IMG/VR virus record: IMGVR_UViG_3300017971_000445
Coordinates: 1 to 42,167 of that record
DNA length: 42,167 nucleotides
Reading direction: 5' to 3' (one strand)
DNA from: a virus
The notes under the pieces: model-generated
Told to the model about the DNA's origin: nothing
The model's input: the letters and a program-made list of their open reading frames with translations, nothing else
The model's database searches: none
Translations under genes and position numbers: made by a program
Part shown: piece by piece, positions 1 through 7,225 of the stretch
Numbering within the stretch: position 1 is the first letter of the stretch
How the letters are laid out: every line of letters begins with the position of its first letter

Positions 1-12
1 GAGAAAAATGAT

Positions 13-528
13 ATGAACAGGATCCCCAGAACAGTTAAAATTCTTTCAATTATATCAGAGCTGGATGGCAAGGTCGAAAGCTCCAAGAAATTTCAAAAGC
101 TTGTTTTCCTTGCTCAATTTTTAGGAGATGATTTCGGACAAGAATTTAAATTCCATTTTTATAGTGTTTACTCATCAAGCCTTACATTTGATCTGAATTA
201 TGCGAAAGAAGCAGGATTAATAGACTTCAATAAAAATTATTTACCCCACACTATTGAATTGAAAGAGGAAGGCTCCGATTTTTTGAAGCAAGTAAACGCA
301 CATTATGAAGGAATTCAAAATATTGAAATAATTAAAATATTAAATAAAGAAACTCCTACATTTCTTGAGGTATTGTCAACCATCGTTTATTTAAATATGA
401 AGAATTATCCCAAAGGAAAAATTGAAAAAAAACTCAGAGAGATTAAGGGTCATCTTGAAAGGCATTTTGATAAAGCTTTTGGTTTTGCGAGAGATATACT
501 TTATCCAAAAGTGATTATGAAGCGGTGA
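13..528 (+). CDS. YwgA-like hypothetical protein
   Basis: A 171-residue protein of unknown function. Its opening (residues 5-45) has the pattern of the YwgA family: a short helix, an acidic/basic stretch, then KKFQKLVFLAQFLG, and further on a segment that fits 'FxFxxYSVYSSSLTxDLNYAKEAGLI'. YwgA-type and related proteins occur near mobile and defence genes, but their biochemical role is not established. The frame is open to the left edge of the window, so the true start could lie upstream; the ATG used here is the first in the window. The last codons overlap a 16-base sequence that recurs at 1394-1409 (see findings). Its AT-rich composition and strand differ from the minus-strand block that follows, so it may be an accessory cargo gene. 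Confidence 0.6.
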   Translation: MNRIPRTVKILSIISELDGKVESSKKFQKLVFLAQFLGDDFGQEFKFHFYSVYSSSLTFDLNYAKEAGLIDFNKNYLPHTIELKEEGSDFLKQVNAHYEGIQNIEIIKILNKETPTFLEVLSTIVYLNMKNYPKGKIEKKLREIKGHLERHFDKAFGFARDILYPKVIMKR

Positions 529-690
529 AAAAGTCTGTAATATATGGAGAAAAATACGGGAAGAGGGACTTGTAATATGCACGAAGCAACACGAACACAT
601 AAAGAAAGATTAAGAAATGTTGTATGTTAATAATCCTGAAAATCAAGGGGAAAATTGGAGAAAAAAAGAGCACGGAAGGGAGATAAGGAT

Positions 691-975
691 ATGATAACAT
701 CAACGCAAGACCTTAAATATCCGATTGAGAGTTATATAAATTTTAGCCCATTTGAGGATGAAACAGAGATAAGGGGACGAACCGTAAAACTTGTTAAGGC
801 AAGAAAAGAGCACGAATGTCATGGGTGGTATGTGGAATTTTGTAAACCCCACAAGATAAAAATTGGAGAATTATACTGGTGTGAAAAAATATTCAATGTA
901 GAAGCTGGTAAATGGGAAATTTACAGAGTGTCTCTGGAATGTATAGAGAGGTGGTTTGTTGAACAGGGGTATTAA
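691..975 (+). CDS. small Cys/His-rich hypothetical protein
   Basis: A 94-residue protein that I do not recognise. The central segment has HECHGWYVEFC followed by KIKIGELYWCEK and LECIERW. This resembles the small zinc-binding phage proteins in which a Cys/His pair precedes an 'I..GE.Y' turn. Zinc binding is an inference. The frame is open from a TTG at 655, but the ATG at 691 is preceded by a purine-rich GGGAG at proper spacing, so I chose that start. The gene stands alone between the YwgA-like gene and the tRNA. Confidence 0.6.
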   Translation: MITSTQDLKYPIESYINFSPFEDETEIRGRTVKLVKARKEHECHGWYVEFCKPHKIKIGELYWCEKIFNVEAGKWEIYRVSLECIERWFVEQGY

Positions 976-1020
976 GGTGAGACAAACCTTTAGGAATCTG
1001 ATAAGCGTAAACAATAACGC

Positions 1021-1097
1021 GGGGCGGTAATTCAAGTGGTTAGAGTGCTCGGCTCATAACCGGGAGGTTGCAGGTTCGAATCCTGCTCGCCCTACCA
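1021..1097 (+). tRNA. tRNA with anticodon CAT (Met or Ile2)
   Basis: A full cloverleaf can be drawn. The acceptor stem GGGGCGG pairs with TCGCCCT (G-U at both ends). There is a four-pair D stem, an anticodon stem CTCGG/CCGGG enclosing CTCATAA, and a T arm GCAGG-TTCGAAT-CCTGC. The discriminator is A and an encoded CCA follows. The CAT anticodon means elongator Met, initiator Met, or Ile if the wobble C is modified to lysidine. The 1-72 position is a G-U wobble pair and not the C-A mismatch typical of bacterial initiators, which argues against fMet. Phage-borne tRNAs commonly supplement host decoding or replace cleaved host tRNAs. Confidence 0.93.
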
Positions 1098-1193
1098 AAA
1101 TTGTTTCGTGAGCTCATTTTGATCAACCACGATCTTCTCAAAAAATGAGATTGGAAAGTATATTAAAAAGCATACAAAAGGAGGAACACAAGA

Positions 1194-1382
1194 ATGGTAG
1201 CTACTATACAGAAACAAAAGGAACGTATACTCGCGTTGGAAAAGGCGTTAATGCCGTTCGCGAGGATGTATAGAGAGGGCAACACAGAAGAAGATGTAAT
1301 ATTGTGTGTTGGTACGGGGTGTGATGCCGACTACTTATTCGGGGCAGATTTTAAAGAGGCATTCCTTACCTTATACGATTAA
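1194..1382 (+). CDS. small hypothetical protein
   Basis: A 62-residue protein, unrecognised. The ATG is preceded by AAAGGAGG at good spacing, which is the main support for translation. Residues 5-30 are predicted helical (QKQKERILALEKALMPFARMY), followed by an acidic C-terminal half with two Cys. It is the last plus-strand gene before the minus-strand block. A promoter-like repeat at 1391-1419 would fire leftward across it. Confidence 0.6.
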   Translation: MVATIQKQKERILALEKALMPFARMYREGNTEEDVILCVGTGCDADYLFGADFKEAFLTLYD

Positions 1383-1390
1383 AACACCAA

Positions 1391-1419
1391 ATTCAAAAGT
1401 GATTATGAAAACCACACAA
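1391..1419 (-). promoter_or_regulatory. promoter-like repeat element, orphan copy
   Basis: Read on the minus strand this is TTGTGT, a 17-base spacer ending in CATAATCACTT, then TTGAAT. It is the same arrangement found in front of several minus-strand genes (3841, 7160, 8239, 9725). Here no minus-strand gene lies downstream, so it would drive antisense RNA across the 62-residue gene and the tRNA, or it is a remnant. Confidence 0.4.
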
Positions 1420-1463
1420 AGGGGACCATGGTAATATCTACCACCCTCACGAAATCGTACACT

Positions 1464-1478
1464 GTCCGAAAATCGTAC
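1464..1478. promoter_or_regulatory. inverted repeat, GTACGA-N3-TCGTAC type (degenerate copy)
   Basis: GTCCGAAAATCGTAC matches the perfect palindrome at 8311-8325 with one change in the left arm, and both are followed by an ACATGT-like palindrome. A TCGTAC half-site also occurs a few bases to the left. It lies between a plus-strand and a minus-strand gene. A repressor-binding site is the simplest reading. Confidence 0.45.
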
Positions 1479-1494
1479 ACACATGTGTAATCCA

Positions 1495-1773
1495 TTACCC
1501 ATTTGCAATCTCTACCATATCCTCAACATCCATACCCAGAACCGGTATGGAATACATATCTATATAGGCATCAAAAGCTGTTTTAGCAGCTAGGGCATCA
1601 GGGAGAGTATAATACTCTACCCTCCCCGATTCCCACACAATCAGCACCCTGTTATTTTCCCACTCAACATTTCGTATTTCACCAACTAGTTCAAATCCAC
1701 ATTCGAAAATCATATCCCCTTCCTGTATACCGCTTCTATATTCCTTGTAACTGCGCCTATTTGCTTTCTCCAT
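1495..1773 (-). CDS. hypothetical protein downstream of RHH regulator
   Basis: A 92-residue protein of unknown function. Residues 15-60 look beta-rich (EGDMIFECGFELVGEIRNV, then VLIVWESGRVEYY), possibly a small barrel, with a helical C-terminus. Its start overlaps the end of the ribbon-helix-helix gene by 17 bases, so the two are co-translated. A regulator followed by a small partner recalls toxin-antitoxin pairs, but no toxin family is recognisable, so I make no such call. Confidence 0.6.
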   Translation of the reverse strand: MEKANRRSYKEYRSGIQEGDMIFECGFELVGEIRNVEWENNRVLIVWESGRVEYYTLPDALAAKTAFDAYIDMYSIPVLGMDVEDMVEIANG

Positions 1774-1963
1774 AGACCTTTTCCATCTCCTTTTGTTTTT
1801 TCCATGCAGCCTCTTCCAAGTTTTGTTTGTACTCGATCAGGGCTTTCCTCACCACGCCAGCACAAGAGCTCTTATCTTTAGCTGCTTGTGTGGTGATAAA
1901 CTCGCGTAACTCCCGATCCAAACTAATACCCATACGTAGAGACACCCGTGTATTAGTTGACAT
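1757..1963 (-). CDS. ribbon-helix-helix (CopG/MetJ-type) regulator
   Basis: A 68-residue protein. The segment TRVSLRMGISLDRELREFI, followed by two helices and a VVRKALIEYKQ ending, fits the ribbon-helix-helix DNA-binding fold: a beta strand for DNA contact, then two helices for the dimer. The start is the ATG at 1963, which has GGAGGTGG just upstream; the longer open frame lacks such a site. The family usually binds operators at its own promoter, and a strong promoter with flanking inverted CACCAT/ATGGTG repeats lies directly upstream (2014-2042). It is the first gene of a two-gene operon with the 92-residue gene. Confidence 0.75.
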   Translation of the reverse strand: MSTNTRVSLRMGISLDRELREFITTQAAKDKSSCAGVVRKALIEYKQNLEEAAWKKQKEMEKVYGESK

Positions 1964-2013
1964 GTTTACCACCTCCTCACTTTTTATTATATACACCATG
2001 TTATAAAAAGTTG

Positions 2014-2042
2014 TATATATGGTGGTATTGTGTGTATGTCAA
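2014..2042 (-). promoter_or_regulatory. sigma-70-type promoter for the RHH operon
   Basis: On the minus strand TTGACA is followed after 17 bases by TATATA. This is close to the bacterial housekeeping consensus at ideal spacing, and the start point would fall about 45 bases before the RHH gene's ATG. CACCAT at 1994-1999 and ATGGTG at 2019-2024 form an inverted repeat around the -10 region, a plausible autoregulatory operator. Confidence 0.65.
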
Positions 2043-2067
2043 GAGCTTTTTATGTTATTTTGGGAAA

Positions 2068-2082
2068 GGAGCAGGTTGCCCC
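2068..2082 (-). repeat. stop-proximal hairpin, variant copy
   Basis: GGAGC-AGGTT-GCCCC on the plus strand is a degenerate copy of the 15-base hairpin at 2604-2618 and 8334-8348. It lies 7 bases after the stop codon of the minus-strand gene 2090-2554, the same relative position as the other copies. One base pair of the stem is lost. Confidence 0.5.
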
Positions 2083-2089
2083 TTCTTCG

Positions 2090-2554
2090 TTATTGTTCAT
2101 CTTCATCAAAATTCATTTCCTTGATCGCTTCCAATAAATCAGATTTGTAAAACAGCATTGCATCGTCAAATCCCTCGTTCATCAATTGCAAACCAACATA
2201 TCGGTATTTTCGTAAAGTGGGTTCGCAACCGTCAGGGAAATCAGTTATGGGAAACGGGATTGACGACTCGAAATCCAGGTTAATCAGATCATCGAAAAAT
2301 TTTATGGATGATCTGACAACTGGGAGGGTTTTTATATATTCTCTGATTTCAGTTTTGTTTTTACCTGGTAGTGACGATGTCGGATACCAGTAAAATCCAT
2401 CAGAGTCAACTCCCGCAATCCCTCCCTGAGTTTGACATTCCAAAGCATCTCCGCAATCCTCTTTTGCCAGAAACTTGACAAACGATTCCGCATTTGATCC
2501 GTCCTCTGGATTCCCCGCATTGACAATCTCTATTAGTTCTTGTTTCGTTTTCAT
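2090..2554 (-). CDS. hypothetical protein
   Basis: A 154-residue acidic protein, unrecognised. It starts at an ATG preceded by GGGAGG. It has no membrane segment or signal peptide and no recognisable catalytic motif. Segments such as FYWYPTSSLPGKNK and the Asp/Glu-rich C-terminus (NFDEDEQ) suggest a soluble cytoplasmic protein. It sits alone between two copies of the stop-proximal hairpin. Confidence 0.55.
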   Translation of the reverse strand: MKTKQELIEIVNAGNPEDGSNAESFVKFLAKEDCGDALECQTQGGIAGVDSDGFYWYPTSSLPGKNKTEIREYIKTLPVVRSSIKFFDDLINLDFESSIPFPITDFPDGCEPTLRKYRYVGLQLMNEGFDDAMLFYKSDLLEAIKEMNFDEDEQ

Positions 2555-2603
2555 ATTAAGCCTCCCGCGCTAATCTCTGACCTGGCAACCCAGGGCAGGG
2601 AAA

Positions 2604-2618
2604 GGGGCAGGAAGCCCC
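2604..2618 (-). repeat. stop-proximal hairpin GGGGC-N5-GCCCC
   Basis: A perfect five-pair GC stem, extendable by AA/TT to seven pairs, with loop AGGAA on the plus strand (TTCCT on the transcript strand). It lies 9 bases after the stop codon of the minus-strand gene 2628-2960. The same 15 bases recur at 8334-8348. There is no T tract on the minus strand, so it is not a standard intrinsic terminator. Confidence 0.6.
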
Positions 2619-2627
2619 TTGTTGTTT

Positions 2628-2960
2628 TTACTCCTCCCTATTCAGGTGCGAGAGGTAAATATCCAGTTCCCCAAGTAGGAACTCGATATTGTACGACCCA
2701 CCCCTGGTTACAATTGCTTGCCGGATGCAAAATCCGACAGGCACTTTCTTTTCTGGAATATATTTATATGTAGAGATTTCCCCAAATCCCCACAAATATG
2801 GAAGGAGAACCCACGAACGTCGTGGGTTTGACCCAAGATACCTGTGGTAGAGCCACTTAGGCAACACCTCAGGTATCTGGTACGCTCTTGCACCATCCTT
2901 TGGCACTCTGTAATGTCTGGGAAATTCATCCCAATTTTTGTGATAAAACAGAGTTTTCAT
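2628..2960 (-). CDS. hypothetical protein
   Basis: A 110-residue basic, aromatic-rich protein with many Tyr and Trp. I do not recognise a family. Its ATG overlaps the stop of the upstream gene by four bases (ATGA), so it is translationally coupled to the 128-residue gene and belongs to the operon that starts near 3869. Confidence 0.55.
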   Translation of the reverse strand: MKTLFYHKNWDEFPRHYRVPKDGARAYQIPEVLPKWLYHRYLGSNPRRSWVLLPYLWGFGEISTYKYIPEKKVPVGFCIRQAIVTRGGSYNIEFLLGELDIYLSHLNREE

Positions 2961-3343
2961 TTTCCTCTCCTTTCACATAAATCTACAACCCAGCTGTCGT
3001 AATCCTCATAGGTTTTTTGTTCTATTTCTTTGATCGTTGCTATTACGGTATCCCTATATTTTTCATGGGGAGCCGTGTCTGCCATCATCCAAGCATCCGT
3101 GAATTCGTCGCAAAAAATAACCTCTATTGCCCCTGTATCACCAAGATTTATGACAACATCAGCCGATGGGTATGTTTTCTGTAGATTGTCATTCAAAACC
3201 TCACAATACGTGGCAGATGATTTTCCTTGATCTGTTTTATCTAAGTCGCCTGGCATCCAGTAATGATAAAGCGAGTCTTCGTCAACGTCAATTGTAATAC
3301 TCTCTATCATAGGATTACCATTTTTGTCTGTTTTTATTTTCAT
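2957..3343 (-). CDS. hypothetical protein
   Basis: A 128-residue acidic protein, unrecognised. A KTDKNGNPMIESITIDVDE start suggests a beta-hairpin opening, and the C-terminal half (residues 85-120) looks helical. Four-base overlaps on both sides tie it into an operon with the genes at 3340-3828 and 2628-2960. No catalytic motif is visible. Confidence 0.55.
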   Translation of the reverse strand: MKIKTDKNGNPMIESITIDVDEDSLYHYWMPGDLDKTDQGKSSATYCEVLNDNLQKTYPSADVVINLGDTGAIEVIFCDEFTDAWMMADTAPHEKYRDTVIATIKEIEQKTYEDYDSWVVDLCERRGK

Positions 3344-3828
3344 TTCCCTTCTCCTTTCGATTTTTCAAATATTGTAATCATCTCCTGTAATTGTCTGATT
3401 TGAGACGTAAAACTACGCCTGTCCGAACCTGTGTAATAATTCCTTTTTCCTGTGGGGTCTTTTTTTGCCAGAAGATTTTTAAAATGTTGTAGTTTAGATT
3501 TTACCTTCTCGATGCCTCCAAGAGATTCAATCCTTTCCAGTTGTCCATCTTTCCATTGTTTAACCTGATCTGATTCCTGTTTGCGAGTAGAAAGGCGAAC
3601 AGATTTCCGGTATTGCGGATCATCAATTATTTTTTTTGTGATGCTTACCATATCCTTGTAAGGTGTATCTGGATAACTGGCAACCGCACCCGCATAAACC
3701 TGATGATGGTCGGAAAACCGGAACTCAAATTCGTCAAGAATCCGCACATAATATGATCCCGTTCCCGCTCGATGCACTTGCCCCTTGAACCTTTCGGCAA
3801 ATTGTTTTGATTTTTGTTTTGCGTTCAA
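3340..3828 (-). CDS. hypothetical protein, basic
   Basis: A 162-residue Lys/Arg-rich protein. The frame is open further upstream to an ATG at 3867. I prefer the TTG at 3828 because GGAGG sits at ideal distance before it and the longer version would run through the promoter-like repeat. The middle (residues 85-130) is strongly helical and could form a coiled coil (QVKQWKDGQLERIESL, then KSKLQHFKNLLAKK). It is the first gene of a three-gene operon with four-base overlaps. No family is recognised. Confidence 0.55.
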   Translation of the reverse strand: MNAKQKSKQFAERFKGQVHRAGTGSYYVRILDEFEFRFSDHHQVYAGAVASYPDTPYKDMVSITKKIIDDPQYRKSVRLSTRKQESDQVKQWKDGQLERIESLGGIEKVKSKLQHFKNLLAKKDPTGKRNYYTGSDRRSFTSQIRQLQEMITIFEKSKGEGK

Positions 3829-3840
3829 CTTTTTTCCTCC

Positions 3841-3869
3841 TATCCAAAGTGATTGTGAAAACAACACAA
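3841..3869 (-). promoter_or_regulatory. promoter-like repeat element
   Basis: On the minus strand: TTGTGT, then a 17-base spacer ending in CACAATCACTT, then TGGATA. The GGAGG site of the 162-residue gene follows directly. It contains the inverted pair TTGTG/CACAA seven bases apart, like the copies at 8239 and 9725. Confidence 0.5.
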
Positions 3870-3876
3870 AGACACC

Positions 3877-4209
3877 TTATCGTTTTGCATAAAGCCTCTT
3901 TGTCTCCTTCCTTGTTTCTCTCCTTGCCTCCCTTCTCTCCCTCTCCTTTTTCTTCTTTTCTCCTTTCCTCCACTCTTCCCAGGGTGTTTTCCTGTATAGC
4001 TCCTTCGTTCCTTCCCAGGGAAACTCCAAGCGGTATTCCTCTCCTCTCTGTGGACCTACTATTCCTATTTTCTGTTCGATCATACGCTTGCAGGGGATAC
4101 ACGTCCACGTCGCATACACAGCTCCATTCCGGATTGTTACTTTTATGTCAATCTCACGTCCACAGACATTACATGTTACTGTATACCCGTCAATAGTAAA
4201 AGCTGTCAA
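3877..4209 (-). CDS. zinc-ribbon protein with basic C-terminal tail
   Basis: About 110 residues. An N-terminal pair of knuckles, CNVCGRE and CIPCKRM, spaced by about 24 residues, looks like a four-Cys zinc ribbon. The last 40 residues are a run of Lys, Arg and Glu (KGEKKKKERERREARRE), likely a long charged helix that could bind nucleic acid. The frame is open to an ATG at 4272 inside the upstream gene. The TTG at 4209 has AAGGAAGG at proper spacing and starts 14 bases after the upstream stop, so I chose it. The function is unknown. Confidence 0.6.
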   Translation of the reverse strand: MTAFTIDGYTVTCNVCGREIDIKVTIRNGAVYATWTCIPCKRMIEQKIGIVGPQRGEEYRLEFPWEGTKELYRKTPWEEWRKGEKKKKERERREARRETRKETKRLYAKR

Positions 4210-4223
4210 GGCATCCTTCCTTT

Positions 4224-4574
4224 CTATTTCGTGCTTCTTTTTTTTAGCAACACCCGGGAGAACGAAGTGCATCCTATGATGTTTTTCTCTTCATCCCTTA
4301 CAGGATTCGGTATCAGAAAATCCCGTCTATCCGGATATGATTGAGCTATGAGGGAGCTCACAATGTAAAACACCCCATGTTTCCTGGAAGGTAATCCCGC
4401 GCAATTAGTGTACGTGTTATCATATATCGGGATAGTATTCCTTCCCAGTTCCACATAACCGGATTTAAATCCTTCACGTTTGAGTCTTGGTGGGTGTTTA
4501 CAAGCTGGCAAGATGATATTACACCCGTTTCTAATGATCCTGACCTTGTGTGGTGTTAAGTTAATCAGTTCCAT
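4224..4574 (-). CDS. phage hypothetical protein of the 'NLTPH' type
   Basis: A 116-residue protein. The opening LINLTPHKVRI, a middle segment GYVELGRNTIP, and the later YIVSSLIA, then RRDFLIPNPVRDEEKNIIGC, match a widespread small phage and bacterial family that begins 'NLTPH.v.i' and contains 'R.D...P...RD..G.iiGC'. I know of no established function. It overlaps the upstream gene by 14 bases and is probably translated with it. Confidence 0.7.
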   Translation of the reverse strand: MELINLTPHKVRIIRNGCNIILPACKHPPRLKREGFKSGYVELGRNTIPIYDNTYTNCAGLPSRKHGVFYIVSSLIAQSYPDRRDFLIPNPVRDEEKNIIGCTSFSRVLLKKRSTK

Positions 4575-5322
4575 TGTTCTCCCCTCTCTTGATATGTTCC
4601 ATCACACCATATTCAATGGCTTCCCGGATAGTACGTTCCATATATTCACGATCATAGAAGCCAGAACAGACATCGTAAAAGAGCTGGGTGTGGTGTCGCT
4701 GATAATGCTCCCTCTCCTCGATATAATACTCATCCTCATCCGTTTTTGCCTCGTATGCCTCGATGCAATACCCATACACTTCCCCATTAAAGTACTTGGT
4801 GTATCTGTCACAAGCTTCCCTTGCCATATTCCTGTATGCATCCACAACCGCGACTTCGCCAAGACCCAGCTTTCTCCTGTTTTGCGTTTCCACGGTTTCG
4901 ATACAGATTTCATCAGGTATCCATACTCCGGCAGCGTCGCAAAAGTCACCATCTAGTGGATTAGTCTGATCTCCTGATACACTCCAGGAACACCCAGAAT
5001 GCTCGTAGTAATCAAGCAGCACACATCTACGCAGCTTCCCATCACACAGGTCTTCCACGTTATCCGGGTGTATGTAATTGGTATGGCGTTTGTTAAACGA
5101 GTATATTTTACCCTCTCCATCAAACTCCTCTTGTGGGTTTTCGATACATTCACCTTGTACGATTTCTGTAAAAACAATAATATTCGTGGAATTGCCCAGT
5201 TCTAGGATGTTGATTTCTGACTCACCCGCCTCACCCGGAATATCCAAAGCTTTTATAGCTTCCTCAATTTCGTTTTCTGTTTTCTCTGTTTTCTCTGTTT
5301 TCTCTATTTTCTCTATTTTCAT
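4561..5322 (-). CDS. hypothetical protein with charged repeat N-terminus
   Basis: A 253-residue acidic protein. It begins with tandem EK(I/T) units (KIEKIEKTEKTEKTE) encoded by 9-base DNA repeats around 5274-5320, a tract prone to length change. The body has several Cys (for example SGCSWSVSGDQTNPLDGDFCDAAGVW) and an acidic, helical C-terminal third (EDEYYIEEREHYQRHHTQL). I do not recognise a family. It is preceded by a weak copy of the promoter-like repeat at 5369-5397. Confidence 0.6.
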   Translation of the reverse strand: MKIEKIEKTEKTEKTENEIEEAIKALDIPGEAGESEINILELGNSTNIIVFTEIVQGECIENPQEEFDGEGKIYSFNKRHTNYIHPDNVEDLCDGKLRRCVLLDYYEHSGCSWSVSGDQTNPLDGDFCDAAGVWIPDEICIETVETQNRRKLGLGEVAVVDAYRNMAREACDRYTKYFNGEVYGYCIEAYEAKTDEDEYYIEEREHYQRHHTQLFYDVCSGFYDREYMERTIREAIEYGVMEHIKRGENNGTD

Positions 5323-5368
5323 GGTACTTCTCCTCTCGTTCCTATTTCGTTTATTTCGTTACATCTCT

Positions 5369-5397
5369 AACTCTGAGTGATTGCCAGACACACACAA
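5369..5397 (-). promoter_or_regulatory. promoter-like repeat element, weak copy
   Basis: Minus strand: TTGTGT, a 17-base spacer ending in GCAATCACTC, then AGAGTT. The TTGTGT and CAATCACT parts are conserved, but the -10-like part is poor. It lies about 50 bases before the 253-residue gene. Confidence 0.35.
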
Positions 5398-5404
5398 AGT
5401 TGCT

Positions 5405-7126
5405 TTATCCCTCTATCTTTTCATAGCTGTATGTATTTGTATCCTCGTCATAATGAAACCGTACCTGATCCAACATTATCACGTCCGGAATGTCTGATCC
5501 TGGAAGCTCCTCTTCCCTGTGCTCAATGCCCAAGTCCTCCAATACCGTTATAAGGGTAACGATGTTGGCATAAGGGGAAACTTCCCCACCCTCATAAATT
5601 ACGTGTGTTTGGATAACTCCAAGCAGTTTATTGCATACACTCCACGGGATTTCCGTTACTCTATCCCATTCACTAGTTGTAATGATTCCCTCCAGGTTCT
5701 CATACAGCTCGTTTTGTGCCTTGTTGTTGTATGTGTTTCTCCCGATTGAGAAAGGCATACACAGGGAGATAGTATCGCCTTTTTTGTATCGCGGATCCTT
5801 ACTAACAATAACGGGTTTTCTTCGATGCCATACATGCAGGTAGGCGGTCGCATTTTTATCATCGTCATCAATACCTGCCATATCAAGCGCGTTCTCCAAT
5901 CTATGCAGATGGAACGCCAAGAAGGGTTCATTCCAGTCTGTGGGAGTCAGTATGCCGGTATGCAGGTTAAATTGGCATTCCACAGGCATATTAAATGTAA
6001 TATTCTCATCCTCATATTTTGCCAAGAATCTGCTGTTGCCCTCGTTATTTTCATAATCACGAACAAAGGTGATGTAATCGAACACCCCCTTTCCTCTTTT
6101 AATGATATCCCGTAATTGTTGAACCGGGATTCCCAGCGTATAGCTGAAACGTGGGGGCAATACCATTTTGTAATTCGGGTATTCCTCATTGTTTTGCGCG
6201 ATTTGTATCCTGTACCCGTACGGGATTATTTCGAGTATTCGTCTATTGAGATGCTCCCAAACAAAGAAGCTCGTATAGTTATGTATGCGCGCTTTTATGA
6301 GAGTACATCGTGTAGATTTAGGCTTCAAAACAGATTGAACGAATTTAAGAACCTGCCAGGGAATCAGTTCATCCGTGTGCAAGTTACCCACTGTATCAGG
6401 TTTTAACGTGTCTACCGGGTAATTCTCCAAATGTGAGCTAGTTCCGCCACGGCTGTATTCGTACAGATTCACCCCGTCACAAGCTGCAAAGACCTGCCCA
6501 TGTTCCTCAATCCTCACAACTGCATTCCTTACTATGGTTCTTCTTTCGGTTTTGTTTATGGGAATGAGGAGCTTTTTAAAAAGTGATCTAGTTTCCCTCA
6601 CAAACAGGGAAAAGCTGGTTGAGTCAATCGGTCTGTTGCTATTCGCCAAGCGATAATCCTCATCTTCACCAACAAGCGCGGGAGTTAAACCGGTTTTCGT
6701 GTAGAATCCCTCAGAACCAATATAGACAGATTCCCCTTTTAAAACCCCTTCAGCACCCTCTTTCAACAGCCTGCTCATTCCTCTGAGTTCATCAGGTGGG
6801 ATTACAAAGGCAAATTCCTTGTATAGGTGGGTTTCTCCAATACATGTTGTAATATTTACATCCGGAATACGGTTTTGTTTCCGGGTAAGGGTGAGGAAAA
6901 CGCTTCCTTGTGGCTTCGAGTAGATAATACCGCCAAGCGCAGCCTCCTTTTCCGCCAACATGTAACTGGTAAGGAGTTTTTTAGTGTGCTGAGCTCCTTC
7001 TTTAGATACTGTAAAAATCTGTCCTTGTGTGGTTTCCTGTTTTATTTCTTGTTCCTGTTTTTGTTCCTGTTTTTGTTCCTGTTTTTGTTCCTGTTTTTGT
7101 TCCTGTTTCATTTCTTGTGTTTCCAT
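5405..7126 (-). CDS. probable DnaN-like DNA polymerase sliding clamp
   Basis: A 573-residue protein, inferred to be a divergent beta-clamp-like protein. Evidence: a segment TIVRNAVVRIEEHGQVFAAC followed by DGVNLYEYSR parallels the DnaN pattern of 'tRp.l.gv.l....g.l..vATDG.rLa'. EEYPNYKMVLPP parallels the DnaN '(F/Y)P(D/N)Y..v.P' signature at the end of the second domain. What follows (residues 325-430) could be the third domain. The protein is longer than cellular clamps (about 370 residues), with extra C-terminal sequence. The N-terminal 27 residues are mostly tandem KQEQ units. A clamp would tether the phage polymerase (20036-22756) to DNA. Homology is judged by eye, so it remains tentative. 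Confidence 0.45.
   Translation of the reverse strand: METQEMKQEQKQEQKQEQKQEQKQEQEIKQETTQGQIFTVSKEGAQHTKKLLTSYMLAEKEAALGGIIYSKPQGSVFLTLTRKQNRIPDVNITTCIGETHLYKEFAFVIPPDELRGMSRLLKEGAEGVLKGESVYIGSEGFYTKTGLTPALVGEDEDYRLANSNRPIDSTSFSLFVRETRSLFKKLLIPINKTERRTIVRNAVVRIEEHGQVFAACDGVNLYEYSRGGTSSHLENYPVDTLKPDTVGNLHTDELIPWQVLKFVQSVLKPKSTRCTLIKARIHNYTSFFVWEHLNRRILEIIPYGYRIQIAQNNEEYPNYKMVLPPRFSYTLGIPVQQLRDIIKRGKGVFDYITFVRDYENNEGNSRFLAKYEDENITFNMPVECQFNLHTGILTPTDWNEPFLAFHLHRLENALDMAGIDDDDKNATAYLHVWHRRKPVIVSKDPRYKKGDTISLCMPFSIGRNTYNNKAQNELYENLEGIITTSEWDRVTEIPWSVCNKLLGVIQTHVIYEGGEVSPYANIVTLITVLEDLGIEHREEELPGSDIPDVIMLDQVRFHYDEDTNTYSYEKIEG
7051..7110. repeat. 12-base tandem repeat coding KQEQ units
   Basis: About five head-to-tail copies of GTTCCTGTTTTT (plus strand), the last one diverged. 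They encode the repeated Lys-Gln-Glu-Gln at the N-terminus of the clamp-like protein. Such perfect repeats change length easily by slippage. Confidence 0.9.
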
Positions 7127-7159
7127 AATAATTCTCCCTTCAATTTTTTAAATTTTTAA

Positions 7160-7188
7160 ATACAAAAGTGATTGCAATATACCCACAA
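7160..7188 (-). promoter_or_regulatory. promoter-like repeat element
   Basis: Minus strand: TTGTGG, a 17-base spacer ending in GCAATCACTT, then TTGTAT, followed by the AT-rich leader (TTTAAAAATTTAAAAAA) and the ribosome site of the clamp-like gene. Same design as the copies at 8239 and 9725. Confidence 0.5.
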
Positions 7189-7225
7189 AAGTACACATAC
7201 ATACAGCACTGTCACACTGTGCCAC

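Noticed and set aside
577-630. A 17-codon frame (MHEATRTHKERLRNVVC) after the YwgA-like gene
   Set aside because: Too short, and its purine-rich upstream sequence is common in this AT-rich stretch; no independent support.
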